Assembly: GCA_047974565.1 (NCBI GenBank)
Contig: JBKECN010000010.1
Coordinates: 1 to 64,000, forward strand
DNA length: 64,000 nucleotides
Direction of reading: 5' to 3'
From: JBDIAG01 sp047974565
GTDB lineage: Bacteria > Actinomycetota > Actinomycetes > Actinomycetales > CAWJMD01
Each line of letters opens with the position of its first letter. Position 1 is the stretch's first letter. The position numbers were made by a program, and so were the translations under genes. Below are positions 39,967 to 48,412 of the stretch, piece by piece. Below the pieces are notes generated by a model, which saw only the letters and a list, made by a program, of their open reading frames with translations, had not been told where the DNA came from and did no database searches.

Positions 39967-41394
39967 GGTCTGGTGTACGGAAATGGGTGCCAGGGACGCA
40001 ATAGTGTTCACTGGGTCGGCCTCGGGCGGGCCCCGGCGATGAGGTGCCCGGCTCGGCAGTGGGGTGGCGGTGTCGCTGGTGGCCAAACGTCGCCCTGGTC
40101 ACGAAACTGCGCTCGTGGCCACGAGACGTCGGCGCTACGGCCACGCCACACCTGACCCCAGTCGCGAAGTGCGGCTTCGTTGCGCACGAACGGCGCCGAC
40201 CCGGGTCTGGTGTACGGAAATGCGTCCCACGGACGCGACAGTGTTCATTGGGGTGGTCTGGGCCGCTTGGGCGGGGCCTGGTGTACGGAAATGCGTCCCA
40301 CAGACGCGAAAGTGTTCACCGGGTCGGCCTCAGGCGGCTCCCCGGCGACGCAGTGCCCGGCTCGGCAGTGGTGTGGCGGTGTGGCCGGTGGCCAAACGTC
40401 GCCCTGGTCACGAAGTTGCGCCTGCGGCGACGAGATGTCGGCGGCCCGGCCACGCCACACCTGACCCCAGTCGCGAAGTGCGGCTTGGTTGCGCACGAAG
40501 GGCGCCGACCCGGGCCTGGTGTACGGAAATGGGTGCCACAGACGCGAAAGTGTTCACTGGAGTGGTCTGGGCCGCTGGGCGTGGTCTGGTGTACGGAAAT
40601 GGGTCCCACGGACGCGAAAGTGTTCACCGGAGTGGTCTGGGCCGCTGGGGGTGTGGCTGGGCCTGGCCTGGTGTACGGAAATGCGTCTCACGTACGCGAA
40701 AGTGTTCACTGGTCGGCCTCAGGCGGCTCCCCGGCGACGAAGTGCCCGGCTCGGCAGTGGGGTGGAGGTGTCGCCGGTGGCCAAACGTCGCCCTGGTCAC
40801 GAAACTGCGCCCGCGGCCACGAGATGTCGGCGGCCCGGCCACGCCACACCTGCCCCCAGCCGCGAAGTGCGGCTTCGTTGCGCACGAAGGGCGCCGACCT
40901 GGGTCTGGTGTACGGAAATGGGTCTCACGGACGCGAAAGTGTTCACTGGAGTGGTCTGGGCCGCTGGGCGGGGTCTGGTGTACGGAAATGGGTGCCACGG
41001 ACGCGAAAGTGTTCACTGGGGTGGTCTGGTCCGGTGGGCGTGGTCTGGTGTACGGAAATGCGTCTCACGGACGCGAAAGTGTTCACTGGGTGGTCTGGTC
41101 CGGTGGGCGTGGTCTGGTGTACGGAAATGGGTCCCACAGGCACGAAAGTGTTCATTGGGGTGGTCTGGGCCGCTGGGCGTGGCCCGGTGTACGGAAATGG
41201 GTCCCACGGACGCGAGAGTGTTCACTGGGGTGGTCCGGGCGTCGTGCTGGCCGCTGGGCGTGGCCTGGTGTAGGGAAATGGGTCTCACGGACGCGAAAGT
41301 GTTCACCGGGGTTGGTCCGGGCCGTCGTGCTGGCCGCTGGGCGTGGTCCGGTGTACGGAAATGTGCCCCACGGACGCGAGTGATCACTGGGGTG
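39967..41394. repeat. Array of 13 copies of a 48-bp element with two spacer classes
   Basis: Each 48-bp unit starts GGTCTGGTGTACGGAAATG (or GGCCTGG...) and ends CGAAAGTGTTCACTGG. Unit starts: 39967, 40204, 40275, 40513, 40583, 40665, 40902, 40972, 41042, 41111, 41181, 41262 and 41345 (last one shortened). Between units lie short spacers of 21-35 bases that resemble GGTGGTCTGGGCCGCTGGGCG, giving a 70-bp period, or one of three ~190-base spacers (40015-40203, 40323-40512, 40713-40901) that are nearly identical to one another and contain CCAAACGTCGCCCTGGTCAC. Spacers are themselves repeated, so this is not CRISPR. Long frames on both strands are by-products of the repeat; no gene is supported between 39936 and 41465. 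Confidence 0.92.
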
Positions 41395-41465
41395 GTCTCG
41401 GCGGCTCCTGGCCAGGAAGTGTCAACTTGGCCGCGGTGGTCATTCGTGAAATGGGGCGTGGGAAG

Positions 41466-41927
41466 TCAGGTGCAGCAAGCTGTTTCGACGGCGACGGGTT
41501 CGGTCGAGGAGTCCTGTGCCGGCGCGTAGCCGGGGTTCTGGTCCGGCTCGTCGTCGGTGATGGTGTAGAACTCCCAGCGCGCCCCCGCGGGGTCACTCAC
41601 CCAGGTCTTGGTCTGGCGCGCATGGCAGCACACCGTGTCGTCCTCGTCGAACGTTGCCAGTCCTGCCGCGACGACTCGTTTCCGGGCCGTCGCCACCTCC
41701 GCCGCCGAGTCGAGTTCGACGCCGAGGTGGTTGAGCGCATGATCCGGGCCGGTGCCCCGCTCCTGCGGCGAGACCTCGAACAGCACGAGCTTCAGGGGCG
41801 GTTCGCTCACCTCGAAGTTGGCGTACCCCGGACGCCGTTTGTGGGGGCTGACCCCGAACAGGGTGGAGTAGAAGGCGACGGAGGCCTCCAGGTCGCAGAC
41901 GTTGAGGGCCAGTTGCACACGTGCCAT
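41466..41927 (-). CDS. cadI: CadI/ArsI-like glyoxalase-fold protein (vicinal-oxygen-chelate)
   Basis: 153 residues. The N-terminus MARVQLALNVCDLEASVAFY and KRRPGYANFEVSEPPLKLVL match mycobacterial CadI. The VOC metal residues appear to be H67 (ALNHLGVEL) and E119 (RWEFYTI), with Gln at position 5 where ArsI C-As lyases have His. The vicinal pair C100-C101 (DTVCCHARQ) matches the cysteines that hold the trivalent arsenical in ArsI. A terminal ACC pair adds thiols. It could cleave organoarsenicals or bind Cd/As. AGGAG precedes ATG 41927. An ArsR-type operator lies 85 bases upstream. Confidence 0.88.
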   Translation of the reverse strand: MARVQLALNVCDLEASVAFYSTLFGVSPHKRRPGYANFEVSEPPLKLVLFEVSPQERGTGPDHALNHLGVELDSAAEVATARKRVVAAGLATFDEDDTVCCHARQTKTWVSDPAGARWEFYTITDDEPDQNPGYAPAQDSSTEPVAVETACCT

Positions 41928-42011
41928 GGCAGTTTCTCCTTCGGGGCGATCGCGGAACGCCGCTCGACCGGTACGGGTCGGGCGGGGTGGTGACCACCCA
42001 AGATCTCGACA

Positions 42012-42029
42012 TATTGATGAACGTCGATA
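42012..42029. promoter_or_regulatory. Predicted ArsR operator before the cadI-like gene
   Basis: TATTGA, six bases, TCGATA: an inverted repeat with one mismatch, upstream of the minus-strand cadI-like gene. It has the same arm length and spacing as the site at 39528-39545. Confidence 0.65.
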
Positions 42030-42061
42030 CAACGTTCGCATGTGCGGTTCAGCGGTGTCAA

Positions 42062-42217
42062 CCAGTCGCTCCACGTGAGCAGGCGCGTGGCCGTCCGTCA
42101 GGGGGTGTCTGTTGCTGGCGCCAGAGTCGCTCCACGTGCGCAGGCGTGTGGTCGTCCATCACGGGGGCGCCCGTTGCTGGCACCAGGGTCTCTCCAACGT
42201 GCGCAGGCGCGTGGTCT
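42062..42217. repeat. Three degenerate ~60-bp tandem repeats
   Basis: Units begin CCAG...TCGCTCCACGTG, continue GCAGGCGCGTGG and end GTTGCTGGC. The third copy is truncated. They fill the gap between the cadI operator and the DUF2516 gene; with that operator they account for 41928-42241. Confidence 0.85.
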
Positions 42218-42241
42218 GGTCGACTCGCTTACCATTGCGGG

Positions 42242-42568
42242 ATGGAGATGGTGGCTCAGGCGCAGTCCTTGGTACTGCTCGTGCTCGGCATCGGCGCGCT
42301 GGTGCTGCAGATCTACTGCCTGGTCGACGCGGCTCGTCGCAGGCCGGATGCCTTCCCGGCCACCGGTAACCAGACCAAGGTGTTCTGGATGGTGCTGCTC
42401 GGGGTGTGCGCCGCCATCGCCTTCGTGTCGATCTTCTCCCCGCTGGGCATCTTCAGCCTGATCGGGCTGGTGGCTGCCGGGGTGTACCTGTTCAAGGTGC
42501 GTCCGGGAATCATCCAGATCACCGGAGGCGGGCGTCCCGGCGCCTCCGGCCCCTACGGCGGATGGTGA
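42242..42568 (+). CDS. DUF2516 family small membrane protein (Rv0476-like)
   Basis: 108 residues with three membrane helices (QSLVLLVLGIGALVLQIYCL; VFWMVLLGVCAAIAFVSIF; IFSLIGLVAAGVYLFKV), a conserved basic loop DAARRRPDAFPATGNQTK, and a Gly-rich tail. DUF2516 has no known function. In mycobacteria the homologue directly follows hbhA; here the asparaginase, dtd and ars segments and the repeats lie between the two, which suggests that block was inserted. Confidence 0.85.
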   Translation: MEMVAQAQSLVLLVLGIGALVLQIYCLVDAARRRPDAFPATGNQTKVFWMVLLGVCAAIAFVSIFSPLGIFSLIGLVAAGVYLFKVRPGIIQITGGGRPGASGPYGGW

Positions 42569-42648
42569 GACTCTCTCGAGTGGCTGGCGGCGCACGTCGG
42601 TCGGCAGATCTGGGCGCGCGGGCACCCTCGGGGCGCGGCCGGTAGCGC

Positions 42649-43539
42649 TCAGCGCACCGCTGACCAGGGCACGCTCACCTCGCCCAGGCGCCAGCGCGCC
42701 GGGGAGTTCAGGATCGGCCACCCGTCCTCGCGGATCGTCTCGACCGCGCGGGAAAAGCGTTGGCGGGCGCCGAACGTCGCCAAGGCTGCGGCATGCGTCC
42801 AGGCTGTGTCCAGGGCCGTGAGCAAGGCGTGGACGCGCTCGCCCGGGACGTTGCGGTGGATGAGCACCTTCGGCAACCGCTGGGCCACCGTTCCCGGGGC
42901 GTCCAGACCGGCCAGCCGCATCGACAGGGTCAGCGACACGGGCTCCGGCTCTGCGACTGTGCCCGTCGGCGTGCCGCCCCTGATCGCGGTCGGCACCGAG
43001 GCCGCCGCCTGCGTCGTCCCGACGGCCGGCAGCGCGAGCCAGGACGCCAGCCGGCCCACCTCGTCACAGGTCGCGTCGACGAGCACTCCCTGGGGATGCA
43101 GCGCCCGGCACACCATCGCCCAGCCGGCCGCCACCTCCTCCACCGGGTACTGCCGCCACACGTTCGCCGCCCGCACCAGGATCGGGCGACGACCGGCGAC
43201 CGGACCCAGCTCGAAACCACCCAGCGCGAAATCGATCCTCTCGTCCCCGCCGAGGCGATCCAGCATGGCCCGCGCGGTCCGCACCCGGTCGGGGTCGATC
43301 TCGAGTCCCAGCACGTGCACGTCCGGCCTGATCCGGCGAAGCCGGCGGGACAGTTCCACGGTGGTGACCGCCGAGGCCCCGAAGCCGAGATCCACCACAA
43401 GGGGATCGTCGGCCCGGCGCAGGGTGCGAGCCATGTCACCGGAGACCAGCCAACGGTCGATCCGGCGTAATCGGTTGGCGCCTGTGGTGCCGCGAGTCGG
43501 CTGCCCGACCGGCCGCGCGCGGCGATCGGGGGACGGCAC
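42649..43539 (-). CDS. Class I SAM-dependent methyltransferase-like protein
   Basis: 296 residues from GTG 43539; GTGs slightly further upstream are also possible. The SAM-binding motif is LVVDLGFGASAVTTVELSRR with HVLGLEIDPDRVRTAR as the acidic loop. IDFALGGFELGPVAGRRPIL and RALHPQGVLVDATCDEVGR follow. The C-terminal third (KVLIHRNVPGERVHALLTAL) is helical and probably covers the substrate. Glycine-rich motif I has Phe (GFGAS) where GxGxG is usual, so cofactor binding could be altered. It is divergent from mshA with about 35 bases between starts; a conserved link to mycothiol synthesis is possible but unproven. Confidence 0.75.
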   Translation of the reverse strand: MPSPDRRARPVGQPTRGTTGANRLRRIDRWLVSGDMARTLRRADDPLVVDLGFGASAVTTVELSRRLRRIRPDVHVLGLEIDPDRVRTARAMLDRLGGDERIDFALGGFELGPVAGRRPILVRAANVWRQYPVEEVAAGWAMVCRALHPQGVLVDATCDEVGRLASWLALPAVGTTQAAASVPTAIRGGTPTGTVAEPEPVSLTLSMRLAGLDAPGTVAQRLPKVLIHRNVPGERVHALLTALDTAWTHAAALATFGARQRFSRAVETIREDGWPILNSPARWRLGEVSVPWSAVR

Positions 43540-43575
43540 GACGACGAGGCTATCGGCCTGCGTTAGCGTCAGCAC

Positions 43576-44955
43576 GTGTCCGCCCTCGTGTCCTCGACTC
43601 CACTGCCGCGCCGGGTCGCGATGCTCAGCGTGCACACCTCGCCGCTGGAACAACCGGGAACCGGCGACGCCGGCGGCATGAACGTCTACGTGGTCGAACT
43701 CTCCAAGGGGTTGGCCAGGCGCGGGGTCGAGGTCGAGATCTTCACCCGGGCCACCTCCACCGAGGCCCCGGACGTCGACTCGCCCGTCGAACTGTGCCCG
43801 GGGGTCTGGGTGCGCCATGTGCTGGCCGGGCCCTTGTCCGGCCTTTCCAAGGACGACCTGCCGGGCCAACTCTGCGCCTTCACCGCCGGGGTGATGCGGG
43901 CGGAGGCCTTCGGCTCCTTCGGGCCCGGTGCCGGGGTCACCTCGGCCCGACCGTTCTACGACGTGGTCCATTCGCACTACTGGCTGTCCGGGCAGGTGGG
44001 CTGGTTGGTGGCCGACCGGTGGAACGTGCCGCTGGTGCACTCCATGCACACGATGGCCAAGGTGAAGAATGCCGCGCTGGCCGAGGGGGACCGTCCCGAG
44101 CCGGCGGGCCGTCAGATCGGGGAGGAGCAGGTGGTGGCCGCGGCCGACCGGCTGATCGCCAACACCCGCACCGAGGCGCGGGAACTGATCGACCTGTACG
44201 GCGCCTCCCCGGACCGGGTCGAGGTGGTGCATCCCGGGGTCGATCTGCACACCTTCACCCCGTTGCCCGGCGCCGGACTCGCCGATGGGCACGAACAGGC
44301 ACGGGCCGCGCTGCGTCGCCGGCTGGACCTGCCGCCGCAGGCGCACATCCTGATGTTCGCCGGACGGATGCAGCCGCTGAAGGGTCCCGACGTGCTGATC
44401 AGGGCGGCCGCGCAGATGCTGCGCGCCGATCCCGGGCTGCGGGGCAGGCTGGTCGTCGTGCTGATCGGCGGGCCGAGCGGAAGCGGCCTCGCCCACCCCA
44501 CCGCCGAACTTGATCTGGCCGCCTCCCTCGGGTTGATCGGGGTGCCCGGCGTGGAGGACGTGGTGCGTTTCCGGCCGCCGATGCCGCGCGCGGACCTCGC
44601 GGCCCACTTCCGGGCTGCGGACCTGGTCGCGGTGCCCAGCCACAGCGAGTCCTTCGGCCTGGTCGCCCTGGAGGCCCAGGCCTGCGGCACCCCTGTAGTG
44701 GCCGCCGCGGTTGGCGGACTCGTGGTCGCGGTCGACGACGAACGCAGCGGCGTGCTCGTGCCCGGGCACGACCCGGTCCGCTGGGCACAGGTGCTGAGCG
44801 AGCTGGTGGCCGATCCGGCTCGGCTGCGCAGGCTTGGGCAGGGAGCGCTGGTGCAGGCCGAACGCTTCGGCTGGGACGCCTGCGTCGAGGCGATGCTCGG
44901 GGTGTACTCGGGCGCGCGTCGAGAGCGCCTGGCGCGCTTGGAGCTTGCCCAGTGA
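43576..44955 (+). CDS. mshA: D-inositol-3-phosphate glycosyltransferase
   Basis: 459 residues, GT-B fold, family GT4. The acceptor site is SPLEQPGTGDAGGMNVYVVE near residue 25. VHPGVDLHTFTP and FAGRMQPLKGPDVLI contribute to UDP-GlcNAc binding. The E-x7-E motif is in SHSESFGLVALEAQACGTP. It transfers GlcNAc to 1-L-myo-inositol-1-phosphate, the first committed step to mycothiol. GTG start at 43576. It overlaps the YbjN-like gene by four bases and heads the conserved mshA-ybjN-gpmA-senX3-regX3 run. Confidence 0.96.
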   Translation: MSALVSSTPLPRRVAMLSVHTSPLEQPGTGDAGGMNVYVVELSKGLARRGVEVEIFTRATSTEAPDVDSPVELCPGVWVRHVLAGPLSGLSKDDLPGQLCAFTAGVMRAEAFGSFGPGAGVTSARPFYDVVHSHYWLSGQVGWLVADRWNVPLVHSMHTMAKVKNAALAEGDRPEPAGRQIGEEQVVAAADRLIANTRTEARELIDLYGASPDRVEVVHPGVDLHTFTPLPGAGLADGHEQARAALRRRLDLPPQAHILMFAGRMQPLKGPDVLIRAAAQMLRADPGLRGRLVVVLIGGPSGSGLAHPTAELDLAASLGLIGVPGVEDVVRFRPPMPRADLAAHFRAADLVAVPSHSESFGLVALEAQACGTPVVAAAVGGLVVAVDDERSGVLVPGHDPVRWAQVLSELVADPARLRRLGQGALVQAERFGWDACVEAMLGVYSGARRERLARLELAQ

Positions 44956-45578
44956 GCCAGGCCGTCACCGTGGATGAAGCCCGAAAACTGGTCGGGCAGT
45001 GGCTCGCTGAGCTCGGCGAGCTGGAGCCGGTACCCGGTGCCCATGGCAAACCCGTTGGCGTGCAGGTGGAACCAGGCACCAGGCCCGGTGAGTTCGTCGT
45101 TCAGTTGCCGGGTTCGGTCCGGTTGCTGGTGCCGATATCGGTTCTGGTGGGCGGCAAGTCGGTCGAAGTCTCGGCCTTCGTCTGCCGCAACCCGGAGGAG
45201 CACCACGAAGAGGTCTTCCGCTGGCTGCTCTCCCGCAATGCGCGGATGCGGATGGTGGCCTTCGCCCTCGACCGGTTGGGCGACATTTTCGTCCAGGGCC
45301 GACTACCGGTGCAGCAGTTGACGGCCGAGTCCTTCGACGAACTGCTCGGCGAGGCCCTGGACGTGGCGGACCGCTCCTTCAACGAGATCATCTCCCGCGG
45401 GTTCGCCAGCTCGGTGCGGGCCGAGTACGCCTGGCGAGTCTCGCGTGGGCTCTCCACTCGCAACCTCGACGCCTTCTCCCACCTCATCGACGCCGAGCCG
45501 GACGAGACGCCCGACGAGTCCGCACCCTCACGCCCGCCGTCCGAACCCCGGTCCGAAGGTCCACCAACGCCGTCGTGA
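44952..45578 (+). CDS. YbjN-domain protein (Rv0487-like)
   Basis: 208 residues with the YbjN/type-III-chaperone-like alpha-beta fold: LLVPISVLVGGKSVEVSAFV, NARMRMVAFALDRLGDIFVQ and LTAESFDELLGEALDVADRS. The last ~35 residues are an acidic Pro/Ser tail. The GTG start overlaps the mshA stop (GTGA). YbjN proteins behave like adaptor or chaperone domains; the conserved place between mshA and gpmA suggests a link to one of them, but no function is known. Confidence 0.88.
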   Translation: MSQAVTVDEARKLVGQWLAELGELEPVPGAHGKPVGVQVEPGTRPGEFVVQLPGSVRLLVPISVLVGGKSVEVSAFVCRNPEEHHEEVFRWLLSRNARMRMVAFALDRLGDIFVQGRLPVQQLTAESFDELLGEALDVADRSFNEIISRGFASSVRAEYAWRVSRGLSTRNLDAFSHLIDAEPDETPDESAPSRPPSEPRSEGPPTPS

Positions 45579-45595
45579 GCACTAGGGTGGCGCGC

Positions 45596-46336
45596 ATGAC
45601 CTACACCCTCATCCTGCTGCGCCACGGCGAGAGCGAATGGAATGCCAAGAACCTGTTCACCGGCTGGGTCGACGTGGCCCTGTCGGACAAGGGCAAGGCG
45701 GAGGCGAGCCGCGGCGGAGAACTGTTGAAGGACGCCGGGGTGCTGCCTGACATCGTGCACACCTCGCTGCAGCGCCGGGCGATCATGACCGCGAACCTGG
45801 CTCTGGACTCCGCCGACCGGCACTGGATCCCGGTCAAGCGCAGTTGGCGCCTCAACGAACGGCACTACGGGGCGCTGCAGGGCAAGGACAAGAAGCAGAC
45901 CCTGGCCGAGTTCGGTGAAGAGCAGTTCATGTTGTGGCGGCGTTCGTACGACACCCCGCCGCCGCCCATCGAGAAGGGTTCGGAGTTCAGCCAGGACGCC
46001 GACCCTCGCTACGCCGACCTCGGCGACGAGATGCCGATGACCGAATGCCTCAAGGACGTGGGCGCGCGGATGCTGCCCTACTGGGAGGCTGAGATCGTGC
46101 CTGACCTGCAGGCGGGCAAGACGGTGCTCGTCGCCGCCCACGGCAACTCTCTGCGCGCCCTGGTCAAGCACCTCGACGGCATCTCCGACGAGGACATCGC
46201 CGGCCTCAACATCCCCACCGGCATCCCGCTGCGCTACACCCTCGGCGAGGACCTCGCCCCGGTCGGCCCCGGCGAGTACCTCGACCCGGACGCCGCCGCG
46301 GCGGCGATCTCCGCGGTCGCCAATCAGGGACGCTGA
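45596..46336 (+). CDS. gpmA: 2,3-bisphosphoglycerate-dependent phosphoglycerate mutase
   Basis: 246 residues, standard length. The phosphohistidine is H10 in LLRHGESEWNAKNLFTGW; the second catalytic histidine is in VLVAAHGNSLRALVKHL. SLQRRAIMTANLAL and RLNERHYGALQGKDK are family signatures, the latter carrying the general-acid Glu. It interconverts 3- and 2-phosphoglycerate in glycolysis. ATG 45596 gives the family N-terminus; GTG 45575, seven codons upstream, overlaps the YbjN stop and is less likely. Downstream lies senX3. Confidence 0.96.
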   Translation: MTYTLILLRHGESEWNAKNLFTGWVDVALSDKGKAEASRGGELLKDAGVLPDIVHTSLQRRAIMTANLALDSADRHWIPVKRSWRLNERHYGALQGKDKKQTLAEFGEEQFMLWRRSYDTPPPPIEKGSEFSQDADPRYADLGDEMPMTECLKDVGARMLPYWEAEIVPDLQAGKTVLVAAHGNSLRALVKHLDGISDEDIAGLNIPTGIPLRYTLGEDLAPVGPGEYLDPDAAAAAISAVANQGR

Positions 46337-46377
46337 GGCCGGGCCCGCAAGCGGCTGGGGCGAGACGTACCCGCCCG

Positions 46378-46405
46378 GTGAACGACGACACACACGAATG
46401 TGAAC
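46378..46405 (+). promoter_or_regulatory. Pho-box-like direct repeat before senX3
   Basis: GTGAAC occurs at 46378 and 46400, exactly 22 bases (two 11-base units) apart. Direct GTGAAC/GTTCAC repeats at 11-base steps are the form of actinobacterial PhoP/RegX3 sites, so RegX3 may control its own operon here. Confidence 0.5.
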
Positions 46406-46465
46406 AGTTGAGCGGTCCAGGCTGGTCGTCCGGTGGGGGCCGCCGCCGGGTCCTACAGTGGTGGG

Positions 46466-47704
46466 GTGCAATGGGAGGTGGCCGTCCTGGCCTTTGGGCT
46501 TGCCTGCCTCGTTCTCGGAGTCGCGAGCGTCGCCCACGCGCGTAGCCAGCTGAGCCGGCTGGACTACGACGTCGTGCCCGCCTGGGACGACTCGCTGCCG
46601 TCCGGAGCGGCTGAGGTATTGGCGGCCCTGTCCTCGGCGGTCGTCGTCGTCGACACCGCCGAGCGGGTGGTCAAGGCCACCGCCGCCGCCTTCGCCCTCG
46701 GCTTGGCCCGGGACGGGCGGTTGCACCCTGACCTGGCGGTGATCGTGCGCCAGGTACAGGTCACCGGGCTGGCGCAGGAACGCGAACTCGAGTTGCCTCG
46801 CGGTGGGCTGGCCGGTGGCCCGGGCACCACCCAACTGCTCGACGTGCGGGTGGTACCGCTGGGCTCGTTGCATGTCCTGGTGCTGGCCGAGGACCGTACC
46901 GAGGCCCGTCGGGTCGAAGAGGTTCGCCGCGACTTCGCCGCCAACGTCTCGCACGAATTGAAGACCCCGGTCGGCGCTATCTCACTGCTCTCGGAGAGCC
47001 TGACGGTGGCAGCGGACGATCCCGAGACCGTGCTGCGCTTCGCGTCCCGGCTGGAGAAGGAGTCGGCCCGGCTCAGCGTGCTCGTCCAGGACATCATCGA
47101 CCTGTCAAAACTGCAGTCTGCGGCCGGCCTGATCCGCCCCGAACTGGTGAGCCTGGACGAACTCGCTGCCGAGACGGTCGACCGGGTACGAACCGCGGCG
47201 GACACCAAGAACATCGTCATCGCCGTCGACGTGAGTTCCGGTCTGGCCGTCTTCGGCGACCACGGGCTGTTGCGTACGGCGATGGGCAATCTGGTGGAGA
47301 ACGCCGTGCACTACTCCGAGCCGGGAACCCGGATCACCGTGGTGATGCGCCGAGTGGCCAACCTGGTCGAGATCGCGGTGGCGGACGAGGGCATCGGCAT
47401 CTCGGCAGTCGATACCGAGCGGGTCTTCGAGCGGTTCTTCCGGGTGGACAAGGCGCGCAGCCGGGCCACTGGAGGCACCGGGCTCGGCTTGAGTATCGTC
47501 AAGCACATCGCCGCCAACCACGGTGGCGAGGTGACGGTGGAGTCCGAACTCGGGCGCGGCTCCACCTTCACCCTCAGACTTCCGGCGGCACCCTCCGAGC
47601 GTGGTGCCAACCGGCCCCAGGCGACCGCGGTCGCCGCCCCCCGCAACCCCCCCAGGGTGGCCGCGCTGCGCGCCGCCCGTCCGGCACGGAAGGCAGGCGC
47701 CTGA
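46466..47704 (+). CDS. senX3: Sensor histidine kinase SenX3
   Basis: 412 residues. An N-terminal membrane helix (EVAVLAFGLACLVLGVASVA) is followed by a PAS-like domain (residues ~50-145). The phosphoacceptor is H163 in NVSHELKTPVGAISLL. The ATP-binding domain shows the N box NLVENAVHYS, G1 DEGIGIS, F box FERFFRVDKARS and G2 GTGLGLSIVKHI. A basic Pro/Arg tail ends the protein. In mycobacteria SenX3 responds to phosphate limitation through PhoU proteins. GTG 46466 is the likely start; ATG regX3 begins one base after the stop. Confidence 0.94.
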   Translation: MQWEVAVLAFGLACLVLGVASVAHARSQLSRLDYDVVPAWDDSLPSGAAEVLAALSSAVVVVDTAERVVKATAAAFALGLARDGRLHPDLAVIVRQVQVTGLAQERELELPRGGLAGGPGTTQLLDVRVVPLGSLHVLVLAEDRTEARRVEEVRRDFAANVSHELKTPVGAISLLSESLTVAADDPETVLRFASRLEKESARLSVLVQDIIDLSKLQSAAGLIRPELVSLDELAAETVDRVRTAADTKNIVIAVDVSSGLAVFGDHGLLRTAMGNLVENAVHYSEPGTRITVVMRRVANLVEIAVADEGIGISAVDTERVFERFFRVDKARSRATGGTGLGLSIVKHIAANHGGEVTVESELGRGSTFTLRLPAAPSERGANRPQATAVAAPRNPPRVAALRAARPARKAGA

Positions 47705-48385
47705 ATGCGAGTGCTCGTGGTCGAGGACGAGGAGTCGATCTCCGACCCGTTGTCATACCTGCTCACCAGGGAGGGCTTCGAGGTGTCGGTGGCGGCCGAC
47801 GGAAATGCGGCGCTGGCCGAGTTCGATCGTGGTGGAGCGGATCTGGTGCTGCTGGATCTCATGCTCCCCGGTCTGCCGGGTACCGAGGTCTGCCGGATCC
47901 TGCGCACCAAATCGAGCGTGCCGGTGATCATGCTCACCGCCAAGGACGCCGAGATCGACAAGGTCGTCGGCTTGGAGATCGGCGCCGACGACTACGTCAC
48001 CAAGCCCTACGCCAGCCGCGAACTGGTGGCCCGGATCCGCGCGGTGCTGCGCCGTCGGGCAAGCCTGGACGAGGTCGCCGTCTCGCCCGTGGTCGAGGCC
48101 GGGCCGGTACGGATCGACACCGAACGTCACGTGGTGACCGTGCGCGGGCAGAACCAGAGCTTCCCGCTCAAGGAGTTCGAGTTGCTGGAGATGCTGGTGC
48201 GCAACGCAGGCCGCGTGCTCACCCGCAGCCAGCTCATCGATCGGGTCTGGGGCTCGGACTATGTCGGCGACACGAAAACCCTGGACGTTCACGTCAAGCG
48301 GCTACGGGGCAAGATCGAGCGCGAGCCCAAGAGCCCGGTCCACCTGCAGACGGTGCGGGGCCTGGGTTACAAGTTCGAGGAGTGA
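47705..48385 (+). CDS. regX3: Response regulator RegX3
   Basis: 226 residues, OmpR/PhoB family. The receiver has D8-E9 acidic pocket (VVEDEE), phosphorylated D51 (LLDLMLPG), T79 (MLTAKD) and K101 (YVTKPY). The DNA-binding wing is FPLKEFELLEMLVRNAGRVL and DVHVKRLRGKIE. It follows senX3 without a gap. RegX3 activates phosphate-uptake and stress genes; in this window the Pit transporter, ppk1 and its own operon are possible targets. It converges with a lipoprotein gene 27 bases away. Confidence 0.96.
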   Translation: MRVLVVEDEESISDPLSYLLTREGFEVSVAADGNAALAEFDRGGADLVLLDLMLPGLPGTEVCRILRTKSSVPVIMLTAKDAEIDKVVGLEIGADDYVTKPYASRELVARIRAVLRRRASLDEVAVSPVVEAGPVRIDTERHVVTVRGQNQSFPLKEFELLEMLVRNAGRVLTRSQLIDRVWGSDYVGDTKTLDVHVKRLRGKIEREPKSPVHLQTVRGLGYKFEE

Positions 48386-48412
48386 GCCCCGCGGCCCGTG
48401 CCGTTCAGGTAG

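Noticed and set aside
39967..41394. CRISPR array
   Set aside because: The 48-bp repeat and 22-bp spacers look superficially CRISPR-like, but spacers are copies of one another, lengths vary in steps and no cas genes are present.
40044..41529. Three long plus-strand and several minus-strand frames inside the repeat array
   Set aside because: Frames are open on both strands because the unit contains no stops; the peptides are the same repeat translated in different frames, with no ribosome sites of note.
44112..46954. Long minus-strand frames opposite mshA, ybjN, gpmA and senX3
   Set aside because: All are complements of well-identified genes and have shadow-type composition.
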